Assembly: GCA_905372265.1 (NCBI GenBank)
Contig: CAJPOL010000056.1
Location: forward strand, 1 to 11,858
DNA length: 11,858 bases
Reading direction: 5' to 3'
DNA from: an uncultured Treponema sp.
Lineage (GTDB): Bacteria > Spirochaetota > Spirochaetia > Treponematales > Treponemataceae
Made by a program: the position numbers and the translations under genes
The notes under the pieces: generated by a model
Told to the model about the DNA's origin: nothing
What the model saw: only the letters and a program-made list of their open reading frames with translations
The model's database searches: none
In this document: in pieces, positions 1 to 7,513 of the stretch
Position numbering within the stretch: position 1 is the stretch's first letter
How the letters are laid out: each line of letters opens with the position of its first letter

Positions 1-180
1 CATACTGCGGCTTTACGGTAATTTTTGTATAAAGTTGCATAAATATTCAAAAAAAAGTTATATTTTTGCATTTTATAGTTGCTCATTTTTTCTCATTATG
101 ATAATCTAGCCGCTATACTATTATTTTCATAACGAGGTTAAAAAAGGTATACGTATTCTTTTAGACGTAACCGCTACAAA
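1..180 (+). promoter_or_regulatory. AT-rich leader upstream of the opp operon, with candidate promoter elements
   Basis: This stretch is clearly more AT-rich than the genes after it and holds no convincing ORF. The first 21 bases are GC-richer and could be the last six codons and TAA of a preceding gene (frame 1 reads HTAALR then stop), but that is too short to call. Candidate promoter pieces are TTGCTC at 79-84 with GATAAT at 100-105 (15-nt spacer) and, separately, TATACT at 114-119 with no good -35 at the right distance. A promoter is expected here because an operon starts at 181, but the exact elements are guesses. Confidence 0.35.
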
Positions 181-1176
181 ATGGAACATACAAGTTTATT
201 AACTGTCAAGGATTTGCATATTGCATTCAAGATTGACGGCGATTATTACGATGCGGTTGACGGCATATCGTTTGAGGTACGCCCTAATGAGCTGCTTGCA
301 ATCGTGGGGGAATCAGGCTGCGGTAAAAGCACCGTTGCCATGTCCATTATGGGACTGCATGATATGCGGTATACCCGTATTTCAGGGGAAGCGCTGCTGA
401 ACGGTAAAAATCTGCTCACTGCTTCCGAAGCTGAAATGAACCGCATCCGCGGTAAGGATATCGGCTTTATTTTTCAGGATCCGCTCGCATCCCTCAACCC
501 GCTCCAGCGGGTCGGAAAACAAATCGAAGAAGCCTTGCAGTATCACACCGGCTTAAATGAAAAAGAGCGGACAGCGCGGGTCATGCAGCTTTTGAACGAT
601 GTCGGGATCCAAAACCCCGAACGGACAGCGCAGCGTTTCCCGCATGAGCTTTCAGGCGGTATGCGGCAGCGGGTGCTGATTGCAACTGCCCTTTCGTGTA
701 ACCCTGCGCTCATTATTGCGGATGAGCCGACAACTGCGCTTGATGTAACTATTCAAGCCCAAATCCTCGATCTTATCAAAGACCTCCAGCAGAAACATAA
801 GGCAGGCGTTATTTTGATTACGCATGATCTTGGTGTTGTGGCGCAGGTTGCAGACCGCGTGGCGGTTATGTATGCGGGGCAAATCGTTGAGCTCGCTTCG
901 GCGCAGGAATTGTTTACCAATCCGCTGCATCCCTATACCCGCTCGCTCCTTAAATCAATTCCGCAAGCGGATAACGATGATGATACGCTGCATGTCATCA
1001 AAGGCATGGTACCGTCGCTGAAAAAGCTCAAGCACTCAGGCTGCCGGTTTGCCGACAGGATTCCTTGGATTGCAACAGATGCGCATGAAGCCGAACCGGC
1101 GCTGCATGAAGTAAGCGCCGAACATTTTGTCCGCTGCTCATGCTGGAAAAACTTCCGGTTTGAGCATGAGGCGTAG
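181..1176 (+). CDS. oppD: Oligopeptide ABC transporter ATP-binding protein OppD
   Basis: This is one of the two cytoplasmic ATPases that power peptide import through OppB/OppC. In the 331-residue product I see Walker A GESGCGKST (43-51), the Q-loop Gln at 99, the signature LSGGMRQR (157-164), Walker B LIIADEP (177-183) and the H-loop His at 215. The tail NPLHPYT (247-253) followed by a GCRF motif (287-290) is the C-terminal extension of oligopeptide and dipeptide transporter ATPases. That extension normally carries four Cys; here the second and third positions are Ile294 and Ala301, while C288 and C319/C321 remain. The only possible start is the ATG at 181: the upstream frame has no other start codon before a stop at 139-141. 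No Shine-Dalgarno sequence lies at the usual distance. Its family is certain; the substrate (peptides rather than, say, nickel) rests on the whole operon. Confidence 0.95.
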   Translation: MEHTSLLTVKDLHIAFKIDGDYYDAVDGISFEVRPNELLAIVGESGCGKSTVAMSIMGLHDMRYTRISGEALLNGKNLLTASEAEMNRIRGKDIGFIFQDPLASLNPLQRVGKQIEEALQYHTGLNEKERTARVMQLLNDVGIQNPERTAQRFPHELSGGMRQRVLIATALSCNPALIIADEPTTALDVTIQAQILDLIKDLQQKHKAGVILITHDLGVVAQVADRVAVMYAGQIVELASAQELFTNPLHPYTRSLLKSIPQADNDDDTLHVIKGMVPSLKKLKHSGCRFADRIPWIATDAHEAEPALHEVSAEHFVRCSCWKNFRFEHEA

Positions 1177-1202
1177 GCGGATGGCGGAAAAAAGGTGAAT
1201 AT

Positions 1203-2132
1203 ATGGCGCTATTAGAAGTAAAAAATTTACGGATACACTTTCCCATCCGCGGCGGTTTTTTCAACACCGTTAAAGACCATGTGCGTGCAGTCGATGATGT
1301 GTCCTTTACTATCGAGGAAGGGAAAACCTACGGCTTAATCGGAGAATCGGGGTCGGGGAAAACGACCGTCGGAAAAGCGATTGTCGGCCTTGAGCGTCCT
1401 ACCGGAGGAGAAATCCTCTACGAGGGGACACGCGTAAACACCAAACTGCAACGGCGGAAAATCAAATACAACGAAAACGTGCAGATGGTCTTTCAAGACG
1501 TTATGTCAAGCCTTGACCCTAAAAAACGCATTCGGGATATTATTGCAGAGCCCATCAGGAATTTTGAGCGGCTTTCCGATGATGAAGAACTGCGGAAAGT
1601 ACTGTCGCTGCTGCATATCGTCGGCATTCCCCCCGAAGGCGTTTATAAATACCCTTACGAGTTCTCAGGCGGACAGCGGCAGCGCATCGGAGTAGCGCGC
1701 GCCATAGCAGTGAACCCGCGTCTTATCGTTGCGGACGAACCGGTTTCCGCCCTTGACCTTTCGGTACAAGCGCAAGTGCTTAACTTTCTTAAAGAAATTC
1801 AGCGCAATTTTAAGCTGAGCTATTTGTTTATCTCGCATGATCTCGGCGTTGTCAAGCACATGTGCGACTATATCTACATTATGTACCGCGGCCGCTTTGT
1901 GGAAGCCGGTACGCGGGAAGATATTTACTGTAATCCGCTGCATATTTATACAAAGCGGCTGATTGCGGCCATCCCTGAAATGAATGTCGAAATACGCAGC
2001 GAATACAAAAAACGGCGGGCGGAAATTGAACGGATATATACGCGCGAATCGGAGCAATACTTTACTCCCGAAGGCAGAGTATACGATCTGAAAAAAATAA
2101 GCGATACGCATTACGCCGCGTTAAAGGATTAG
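1203..2132 (+). CDS. oppF: Oligopeptide ABC transporter ATP-binding protein OppF
   Basis: This is the second ATPase of the importer and is expected to pair with OppD in a heterodimer beneath OppB/OppC. The 309-residue product shows Walker A GESGSGKTT (47-55), Q-loop Gln98, signature FSGGQRQR (154-161), Walker B LIVADEP (174-180) and H-loop His212. NPLHIYT (244-250) marks the oligopeptide-family C-terminal extension. The extension ends in ISDTHYAALKD and lacks the Cys-rich GCxFxxRC motif; this resembles the HYVA-type ending of other OppF/AppF proteins and is not a truncation. The start at 1203 is preceded by AAAAAAGGTG a few bases upstream, an adequate ribosome binding site. It follows oppD by 26 nt and precedes oppB by 13 nt, so it is in the same operon. 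Confidence 0.95.
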   Translation: MALLEVKNLRIHFPIRGGFFNTVKDHVRAVDDVSFTIEEGKTYGLIGESGSGKTTVGKAIVGLERPTGGEILYEGTRVNTKLQRRKIKYNENVQMVFQDVMSSLDPKKRIRDIIAEPIRNFERLSDDEELRKVLSLLHIVGIPPEGVYKYPYEFSGGQRQRIGVARAIAVNPRLIVADEPVSALDLSVQAQVLNFLKEIQRNFKLSYLFISHDLGVVKHMCDYIYIMYRGRFVEAGTREDIYCNPLHIYTKRLIAAIPEMNVEIRSEYKKRRAEIERIYTRESEQYFTPEGRVYDLKKISDTHYAALKD

Positions 2133-2145
2133 GGAGGAATACGTT

Positions 2146-3114
2146 ATGTGGAAAACCATCGTACGCCGCGTTTTGATTATGATACCGCAGCTATTTATAC
2201 TCAGCATTATCGTATTTCTTATCGGTAAGATGATGCCCGGCGATCCTTTCACCGGCCTTATTACCAATCCGAAAATCGATGCGCACCGGATTGAAGAGCT
2301 GCGGGAAAAGGCCGGCCTCAACGACCCGTGGCCGGTGCAATACAAGAACTGGATGAAAAGAATTTTGCTGCACGGCGATTTCGGCGTATCGTACACTTAC
2401 AAAATACCGGTAACGGATAAGCTCAAGCTGCCGGCGCAAAATACGCTGTGGCTTTCGCTGCTGACGGTTATACTTACCTATGTGATTGCCGTTCCGCTCG
2501 GTATTTATTCAGGACGGTACGACGGCTCAAAGTTCGACAAAGCGGTGCTGGTGTACAACTTTATTACCTATGCCATACCCTCGTTTATCCTGTCGCTGCT
2601 GTTTTTGCTGCTGTTCGGCTACCGGCTCCGCATTTTTCCGACCTCAGGCTTTGTCGGTTTGGAGGCAATCGGCACAACAAGCCGCTATTTTTTCAGCCGC
2701 ATCTATCACATGCTGCTGCCGGCCATTACCGGCGCTCTTTTGCGGACAACCGGCATTGTGCAGTATCTGAGAAACGAGGTGATCGATGCAAAAGGACAGG
2801 ACTATGTAAAAACGGCGCGGAGCAAAGGAGTGCCGATCGATAAAGTATACTCGCACCATATCTTCCGTAATTCACTATTGCCGATTGCCGCCTTTTTCGG
2901 CTTTACGGTAACCGGCTTATTGGCAGGTTCGGTCTTTATCGAAACCGTTTTTATGTATCAGGGAATGGGACTGCTGTTCATCGAGTCCATCGCGTCCCGC
3001 GACTATTCAATAATCAATGCGTTGACGCTGTTATACGGCGCATTAGCCCTGCTCGGCAGCCTCATTTCAGACATTGTGATGATTATTGTTGACCCGCGGA
3101 TCAGAATAGAGTAA
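2146..3114 (+). CDS. oppB: Oligopeptide ABC transporter permease OppB
   Basis: This integral inner-membrane permease forms half of the peptide channel. The 322-residue product has a first membrane helix at about 9-29, a periplasmic segment with MPGDPF (30-35) and a DFGVSY motif (78-83) typical of OppB/DppB proteins, then further hydrophobic segments near 101-121, 134-158, 186-206, 247-270 and 296-316. The cytoplasmic coupling (EAA) loop is visible at 219-246, beginning DYVKTARSKG and ending RNSLLP; it docks on the ATPases. A strong GGGAGG sequence sits right after the oppF stop, about 8 nt before the ATG, supporting this start. Its length matches the family. Nothing looks odd. Confidence 0.95.
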   Translation: MWKTIVRRVLIMIPQLFILSIIVFLIGKMMPGDPFTGLITNPKIDAHRIEELREKAGLNDPWPVQYKNWMKRILLHGDFGVSYTYKIPVTDKLKLPAQNTLWLSLLTVILTYVIAVPLGIYSGRYDGSKFDKAVLVYNFITYAIPSFILSLLFLLLFGYRLRIFPTSGFVGLEAIGTTSRYFFSRIYHMLLPAITGALLRTTGIVQYLRNEVIDAKGQDYVKTARSKGVPIDKVYSHHIFRNSLLPIAAFFGFTVTGLLAGSVFIETVFMYQGMGLLFIESIASRDYSIINALTLLYGALALLGSLISDIVMIIVDPRIRIE

Positions 3115-3121
3115 GGAGGAG

Positions 3122-4063
3122 ATGAGCAGTATGGAAACCGGTAAAATAACATTGAACATCAGTACCGATGAAATAGACGAAGAATCGCTGAAAGAAACGA
3201 CAGCGGTTCCCTCATTCTGGAAAATCATCAAAAACGAGTTTATGCATGAAAAAATCGCGCTCATCGCTGCCGGTATTTTAGCGGTGATTTTCCTTATTAT
3301 CATTATCGGCGGCCTCGTATTTGATACCGAGACCGTTATGCGCGTCAGTATTCGGGATAAATTTTCAGTGCCCGGAAAAAAATACATTCTCGGCGCCGAT
3401 TTAGGCGGCCGTCCGATTCTGCCTCAGCTCATTATCGGAGCGCGCAACTCTATTTTGATTGCATTCTGCGTTACAATCATCACGCAAGTTGTCGGCATCT
3501 TTTTCGGCCTTATTGCAGGATTTTACGGCGGTTGGGTAGATAATGTGATTATGCGTATTTGCGATTTTATTATGATTTTACCCGTTGTCATGCTGATCAT
3601 TGTTTTTGTAACCGTTGTGCCGACCTATAATATTTGGACATTTATATTGATTATGTCTGCCTTTTATTGGACGGGCGTAACGAGACTTGTCCGCAGTAAA
3701 GCGCTTTCCGAAAACCGCCGCGATTATGTGAACGCCTCCCGGATTATGGGAACGAATGATTTTAAAATCATGTACGGCGGCATTTTACCGAATATTGCAT
3801 CGATTATTATCGTTGATTTTACGCTCGGTATGGCGGGAAACATCGGCATCGAAACAGCGATGAGCTTTCTAGGATTCGGGCTGCCGCCGTCCTCTCCGTC
3901 GCTCGGCACGCTGATCGGCTATGCGCGCGATCCGGGTACTATTTCGGGAAAGCTATGGGTGTGGCTGCCTGCATCACTGCTGATTATGCTGTTGATGCTG
4001 TGTATAAATTATGTCGGACAAACCATTAAACGCGCGTCCGATGCAAAGCAGCGCTTTAAATAA
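3122..4063 (+). CDS. oppC: Oligopeptide ABC transporter permease OppC
   Basis: This is the second channel-forming permease and partners OppB. The 313-residue product starts with a hydrophilic, acidic N-terminal segment (about 1-30), then a membrane helix at 45-66. The motif GADLGGRPIL (91-100) followed by GARNS (106-110) matches the GTDxxGRD...GARxSL element of OppC/DppC permeases. More hydrophobic segments lie near 110-135, 148-167, 172-186, 225-240 and 279-299, with the coupling EAA loop at 201-224 (DYVNASRIMG to GGILPN). The Shine-Dalgarno AAGGAGG (3113-3119) overlaps the oppB stop. It lies only 2 nt from the ATG at 3122 but 11 nt from an in-frame ATG at 3131, so translation may begin at residue 4 (MET-G-K). 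Confidence 0.94.
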   Translation: MSSMETGKITLNISTDEIDEESLKETTAVPSFWKIIKNEFMHEKIALIAAGILAVIFLIIIIGGLVFDTETVMRVSIRDKFSVPGKKYILGADLGGRPILPQLIIGARNSILIAFCVTIITQVVGIFFGLIAGFYGGWVDNVIMRICDFIMILPVVMLIIVFVTVVPTYNIWTFILIMSAFYWTGVTRLVRSKALSENRRDYVNASRIMGTNDFKIMYGGILPNIASIIIVDFTLGMAGNIGIETAMSFLGFGLPPSSPSLGTLIGYARDPGTISGKLWVWLPASLLIMLLMLCINYVGQTIKRASDAKQRFK

Positions 4064-4088
4064 GGCCGCAGCCGTTACGCTGGGCTTT
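4045..4088 (+). promoter_or_regulatory. Possible small stem-loops at the oppC-oppA junction
   Basis: The end of oppC and the 36-nt gap before oppA hold several complementary segments: AAAGC (4045-4049) with GCTTT (4053-4057) around a 3-nt loop, CAGC (4069-4072) with GCTG (4079-4082), and a competing longer pairing of AAAG+CAGCG (4045-4053) with CGCTG+CTTT (4078-4088, 2-nt bulge). They lie just upstream of the oppA ribosome binding site. Hairpins here could shield mRNA or tune oppA translation relative to the upstream genes, but the stems are short and this may be chance. Confidence 0.2.
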
Positions 4089-4099
4089 AAGGGAGGAGT

Positions 4100-5944
4100 A
4101 TGATGAAAAGACAAATGGCGCTTGGAGGATTTTTGCTTGCCGTGCTGATGACGGTCATCGGATGCGGCGGCAGCAAAACGGAAACAGCAACCGCAACTGC
4201 CGAAAAGCAGAGGAAAATGGAAGTGCCGTTCCCGGAAATGATTGAACGCGAAGGACAAGAAGTCGCCGGAACTTTTGTATTCGGCTATGCGTCCGACAAT
4301 CCGTGGAAAAGCGTATTCAACACGTTCTTATATGAAGGCGCGGATACGTACGAGGTAATGCGTCCGAAGCTCGGAGCGTTTTTAGCGACAGGCAGCAACC
4401 GCGAGCTTACCGACACCGGCTTATGCAAGGCGTCTTTTGACCGCGAAGCAAAGACAGCAACGCTGACGATTGACCCGGGTCTTACATGGTCGGATGGAGT
4501 ACCGGTAACCGCCGATGACCTCATCTTTGTGTATGAAACGGTATGTCATCCCGACTACGAAGGCTTCCGCTATGACGGCGATTATGAAAATGTAGTCGGC
4601 GTTGTAGAGTATCATACCGGCCAAGCGGATCATATTTCGGGATTGGAAAAAGTCGATGAGAAAACCCTTAAAATTACTTTCAAGGAGTTTGCGCTGAGCG
4701 TTTTGTGGGGAAACGGTATGCCGACCGACCCCGAACCTGCTCATTATTTAAAAGACATCCCGATAAAAGAGATGGCTGCGCACGAGCGTATACAAAAAAA
4801 GCCGCTTTCCTGCGGCCCGTTTGTTATCAATTCTATGGTCGACGGCGATATCATAGAGTATGTGCCGAATCCGTATTGGTGCCGCTCTAAACCGTCCATC
4901 GAAAAACTCATCGTAAAGCGTATCGCGTCCACCTCGACAGTCGAAGCGATAAAATCAGGTGAAGTAGATGTTATGTTCTTTAAAGATGATATTTACGATC
5001 AGCTGGTGGAAATCGGTGAGGACGGACGTACTGTTAGAGATGAAAACGGCAAGCCTAAGATGAAAGTGGACAACATCGATATCGTCAGCTCAATCGACCG
5101 TGTTTATAGCTATCTTGCTTTCAAGATGGGAACGTGGAATGCCGAAAAAGGAGTATGCGAGATGTTCCCTGACGGCGGCAAGTTTAAGGACAAGGCGCTC
5201 AGGCAGGCGTTAGGCTATGCGATGGACAATGACGGCATCAACGAAATTTATTATCACGGTTTACGGATAACGGCAAACTCGTTTATGACACCGTTTCATC
5301 CCGGTTTTTATGATGAAAATAGGCAAGGATACAGCTATAACCCCGAAAAAGCGCGCAAGCTCTTGGACGATGCGGGCTATAAGGATGTGAATGGAGACGG
5401 TTTCCGCGAAATGCCCGACGGTTCGCCGTTAACGATTCATTATCTTACGATGAGTGGCTCTGAAGTTGCGGAACCGATTGCCAACTATTATATCCAGAAC
5501 TGGAAAGATGTCGGATTAAACGTCGAGTTAAACGATGGACGGCTGATCGAATTTAATGCCTTTTATGAAAAACTAAGGAAAGATGACCCTGCGGTAGAAA
5601 TGTATTCAGGCGCATGGGGAGTCGGCACCGATCCCGATCCGAGCGGCCTTTACTCAAAAGTAGCTCCGTTTAACCTGCCGCGCTGGGTAAACGCGCGGAA
5701 CGATGAACTTTTGAAGCGTATTGCTTCGGAAGAAGCGTTTGACGAAGCGTTCCGTGTTAAAGCATACCGGGAATGGGACGAAAATCTGCTTGAAGAAGCG
5801 CCGGTTATTCCGACAGCCTACCGGCTTAAACTGATAGCGGTGAATAAGCGGGTAAAGAACTGGGATGACCGCGCCGTTACCACCTGGGATTGGAACAACC
5901 TCGCCCTTATCAGCGATAAACCGGCTGTCAATACAATGAAATAA
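4100..5944 (+). CDS. oppA: Oligopeptide-binding lipoprotein OppA (extracellular solute-binding protein family 5)
   Basis: This is the substrate-binding component that captures peptides and delivers them to OppBC. The 614-residue product begins with a lipoprotein signal peptide: basic MMKRQ, a hydrophobic core, then VIGC with the lipidated Cys at 22, so it is expected to be membrane-anchored. Family-5 features include LTWSDGVPVTADDL (128-141), GPF (239-241) with NPYW (257-260), the YNPEKARKLLDDAGY repeat-like motif (413-427) and DVNGDGFRE (429-437). Length is slightly above the usual 500-600. GGGAGG at 4091-4096 is 3 nt from the first ATG and 6 nt from the second (4103), so the true start may be Met2. 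As the last gene of the operon, it is followed by a terminator. Peptide binding is inferred from the family and operon; specificity cannot be read from sequence. Confidence 0.94.
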   Translation: MMKRQMALGGFLLAVLMTVIGCGGSKTETATATAEKQRKMEVPFPEMIEREGQEVAGTFVFGYASDNPWKSVFNTFLYEGADTYEVMRPKLGAFLATGSNRELTDTGLCKASFDREAKTATLTIDPGLTWSDGVPVTADDLIFVYETVCHPDYEGFRYDGDYENVVGVVEYHTGQADHISGLEKVDEKTLKITFKEFALSVLWGNGMPTDPEPAHYLKDIPIKEMAAHERIQKKPLSCGPFVINSMVDGDIIEYVPNPYWCRSKPSIEKLIVKRIASTSTVEAIKSGEVDVMFFKDDIYDQLVEIGEDGRTVRDENGKPKMKVDNIDIVSSIDRVYSYLAFKMGTWNAEKGVCEMFPDGGKFKDKALRQALGYAMDNDGINEIYYHGLRITANSFMTPFHPGFYDENRQGYSYNPEKARKLLDDAGYKDVNGDGFREMPDGSPLTIHYLTMSGSEVAEPIANYYIQNWKDVGLNVELNDGRLIEFNAFYEKLRKDDPAVEMYSGAWGVGTDPDPSGLYSKVAPFNLPRWVNARNDELLKRIASEEAFDEAFRVKAYREWDENLLEEAPVIPTAYRLKLIAVNKRVKNWDDRAVTTWDWNNLALISDKPAVNTMK

Positions 5945-5977
5945 AGCCGATTCCTATTCGGCACTTACATAAAGGAA

Positions 5978-6019
5978 CTCCTCTTCAAAACTTACGGGCT
6001 TTGAAGAGGAGATTTTTTT
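5978..6019 (+). terminator. Strong intrinsic terminator of the opp operon
   Basis: A perfect 12-bp stem, CTCCTCTTCAAA (5978-5989) with TTTGAAGAGGAG (6000-6011), closes a 10-nt loop and is followed by seven T (6013-6019). It lies 33 nt after the oppA stop. A smaller hairpin just upstream, GCCGA (5946-5950) with TCGGC (5958-5962), has no T-tract and may only protect the 3' end. No convincing promoter is visible between this terminator and the next gene, so some read-through into the phosphatase genes is possible. Confidence 0.9.
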
Positions 6020-6038
6020 CATTACGAGGGGGTCGTTC

Positions 6039-7511
6039 ATGGTACGCAAACAGCAGGAAATCGTAGGAAAGCTGCTCATTTTTACCGGTATCGGTTTGAT
6101 GTTCGCTTTTTTTATGCTTGCGCTCAGTCCCCGTTTTTCTTTTTTAGGCCGATTGATTTCGGCAAAAGATTTAACGCTGATGGTAACGCAATACCGCCAG
6201 CTGCCTGACTTCAATTTTCTTACCCGTTTCGGGAGCGCGTTTCTCATTTTTATTGTTGCAGCTCTTTTTGCCTCACTGCTCAGTACGTTCTTAGCAAAAA
6301 AAGTACATGCGGCTGTCTATGCGGAAACGGAAACGCAGCTTTTCGACTCTTTTATCAACCGCCTCCGTTTTTGCTACACCCGCGAAAACCTCATCGAAGC
6401 CGTGCAGCAGGAGCTTGAATATAAGGCTGACTGTGCGGCGCTGCTCGCCGACACTGAAACGGGACTGGTTATCTATAATAGTACGGCGCCGTACTTATCC
6501 GATCATGCCGTGTATGCAAATATCATGCGGCGTTTTTCGCAAGACTGGCTTGAGCATTGGTCTGCCGGTTTTTATTTTTTTGATTCGGATATGCAGATGA
6601 CCTCAAAGAAAGCCAATGCGCGGGGACTACTGATTGCCTACGAGTCCGTACGCTTTTTTATTATGTGCCGCTATGTCCGCGCAATAGAACCGGAAATTTT
6701 CTCCCGCCTCTTTTCGGAATTTAAAAACTATTACGCACGGGAAAAGACCCTTGCTCAGCTTTTGTATTATTCCGAGCTTGCCCAAGAGTGGCAAATGGTT
6801 GCCGACACGCAGCGCTCCTTTCTTCCCCAAAAGATTCCTCAGCTCAAGAATCTTGAAATCGGCGTGTATTTCCGCCCGTTGGTAAATGTTTCGGGAGATT
6901 ACTACGATGTTATTCCGATCAGCGAAGATAAAACGCTTGTCATTGTCGGCGATGTTTCCGGTAAAGGGCTTGCCGCTGCATTAGTCATGGGCGTTGTCGT
7001 CAATACGATACGGATTGTAGAAAATAAAGAAGACCTTGCAGGCCTTATTGTTGCAGTTGATAGCGCTATAAAGCGTATGAACCTTCTGGATAAATACACC
7101 GTCGTTTTTTTAGGCCTTATCGATACCGCTGCAATGACGATCCGCTATGTGAATGCCTCAATGGAAGCCCCGATGATTTTTACGAAGTCGGCCGACGGTT
7201 ATAAAGTAAAAGTGCTGGAATCAAACTGCTCAATTGTCGGCATTATCGATTTGGATTCCGTGCCGGTCAGTGAAAAACCGCTGTACCGGAATGACTGTAT
7301 TGTCATTACAACCGACGGAATTCCTGAAATTACCAATGAAGGCGGCGTCGAGCTGGGCGATGATGAGCTATATGTCAACTCGCTCAAGTCATTTGCTTCC
7401 TCCGATGCGCAGTCGATTACTACAAGTATTGCGGACTTAGGCCTGAACTACAGCGCTGCAAAAGCGTTCCGCGACGATACGACTATTCTTGCAGTAAAAT
7501 TAAAGGGGTAA
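6039..7511 (+). CDS. Membrane-anchored SpoIIE/RsbU-type PP2C serine phosphatase (two-helix form)
   Basis: This is a predicted Mn/Mg-dependent serine phosphatase whose expected substrate is a phosphorylated STAS-domain antagonist. In the 490-residue product, membrane helices lie at about 10-29 and 65-86, enclosing a ~35-residue extracytoplasmic loop. A middle region (about 95-215) looks GAF-like but has weak motif support. A linker beginning QMVADTQRSFLP (252-263), typical of RsbU, leads into the PP2C domain. Metal-binding and core motifs are intact: VSGDYYD (284-290), GDVSGKG (304-310), TTDGIPE (424-430) and RDDTT (478-482). The start at 6039 has GAGGGG about 7 nt upstream. Only 2 nt separate its stop from the next phosphatase gene, so they are cotranscribed. 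RsbU-like activity is well supported; the signal sensed is unknown. Confidence 0.9.
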   Translation: MVRKQQEIVGKLLIFTGIGLMFAFFMLALSPRFSFLGRLISAKDLTLMVTQYRQLPDFNFLTRFGSAFLIFIVAALFASLLSTFLAKKVHAAVYAETETQLFDSFINRLRFCYTRENLIEAVQQELEYKADCAALLADTETGLVIYNSTAPYLSDHAVYANIMRRFSQDWLEHWSAGFYFFDSDMQMTSKKANARGLLIAYESVRFFIMCRYVRAIEPEIFSRLFSEFKNYYAREKTLAQLLYYSELAQEWQMVADTQRSFLPQKIPQLKNLEIGVYFRPLVNVSGDYYDVIPISEDKTLVIVGDVSGKGLAAALVMGVVVNTIRIVENKEDLAGLIVAVDSAIKRMNLLDKYTVVFLGLIDTAAMTIRYVNASMEAPMIFTKSADGYKVKVLESNCSIVGIIDLDSVPVSEKPLYRNDCIVITTDGIPEITNEGGVELGDDELYVNSLKSFASSDAQSITTSIADLGLNYSAAKAFRDDTTILAVKLKG

Positions 7512-7513
7512 AC

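Noticed and set aside
1665..2111. 148-residue minus-strand ORF
   Set aside because: It lies entirely opposite oppF, which has intact ABC motifs, and its translation shows no recognisable domain or start signal.
1203..2132. OppF as truncated because it lacks the Cys-rich tail
   Set aside because: Its length and the ending with THYA fit OppF/AppF proteins without that motif, and the next gene starts 13 nt later with a good ribosome binding site.
2448..2843. 131-residue ORF in another frame inside oppB
   Set aside because: It is rich in Arg, Cys and Ala as expected for an out-of-frame reading, and oppB itself has full family motifs across the region.
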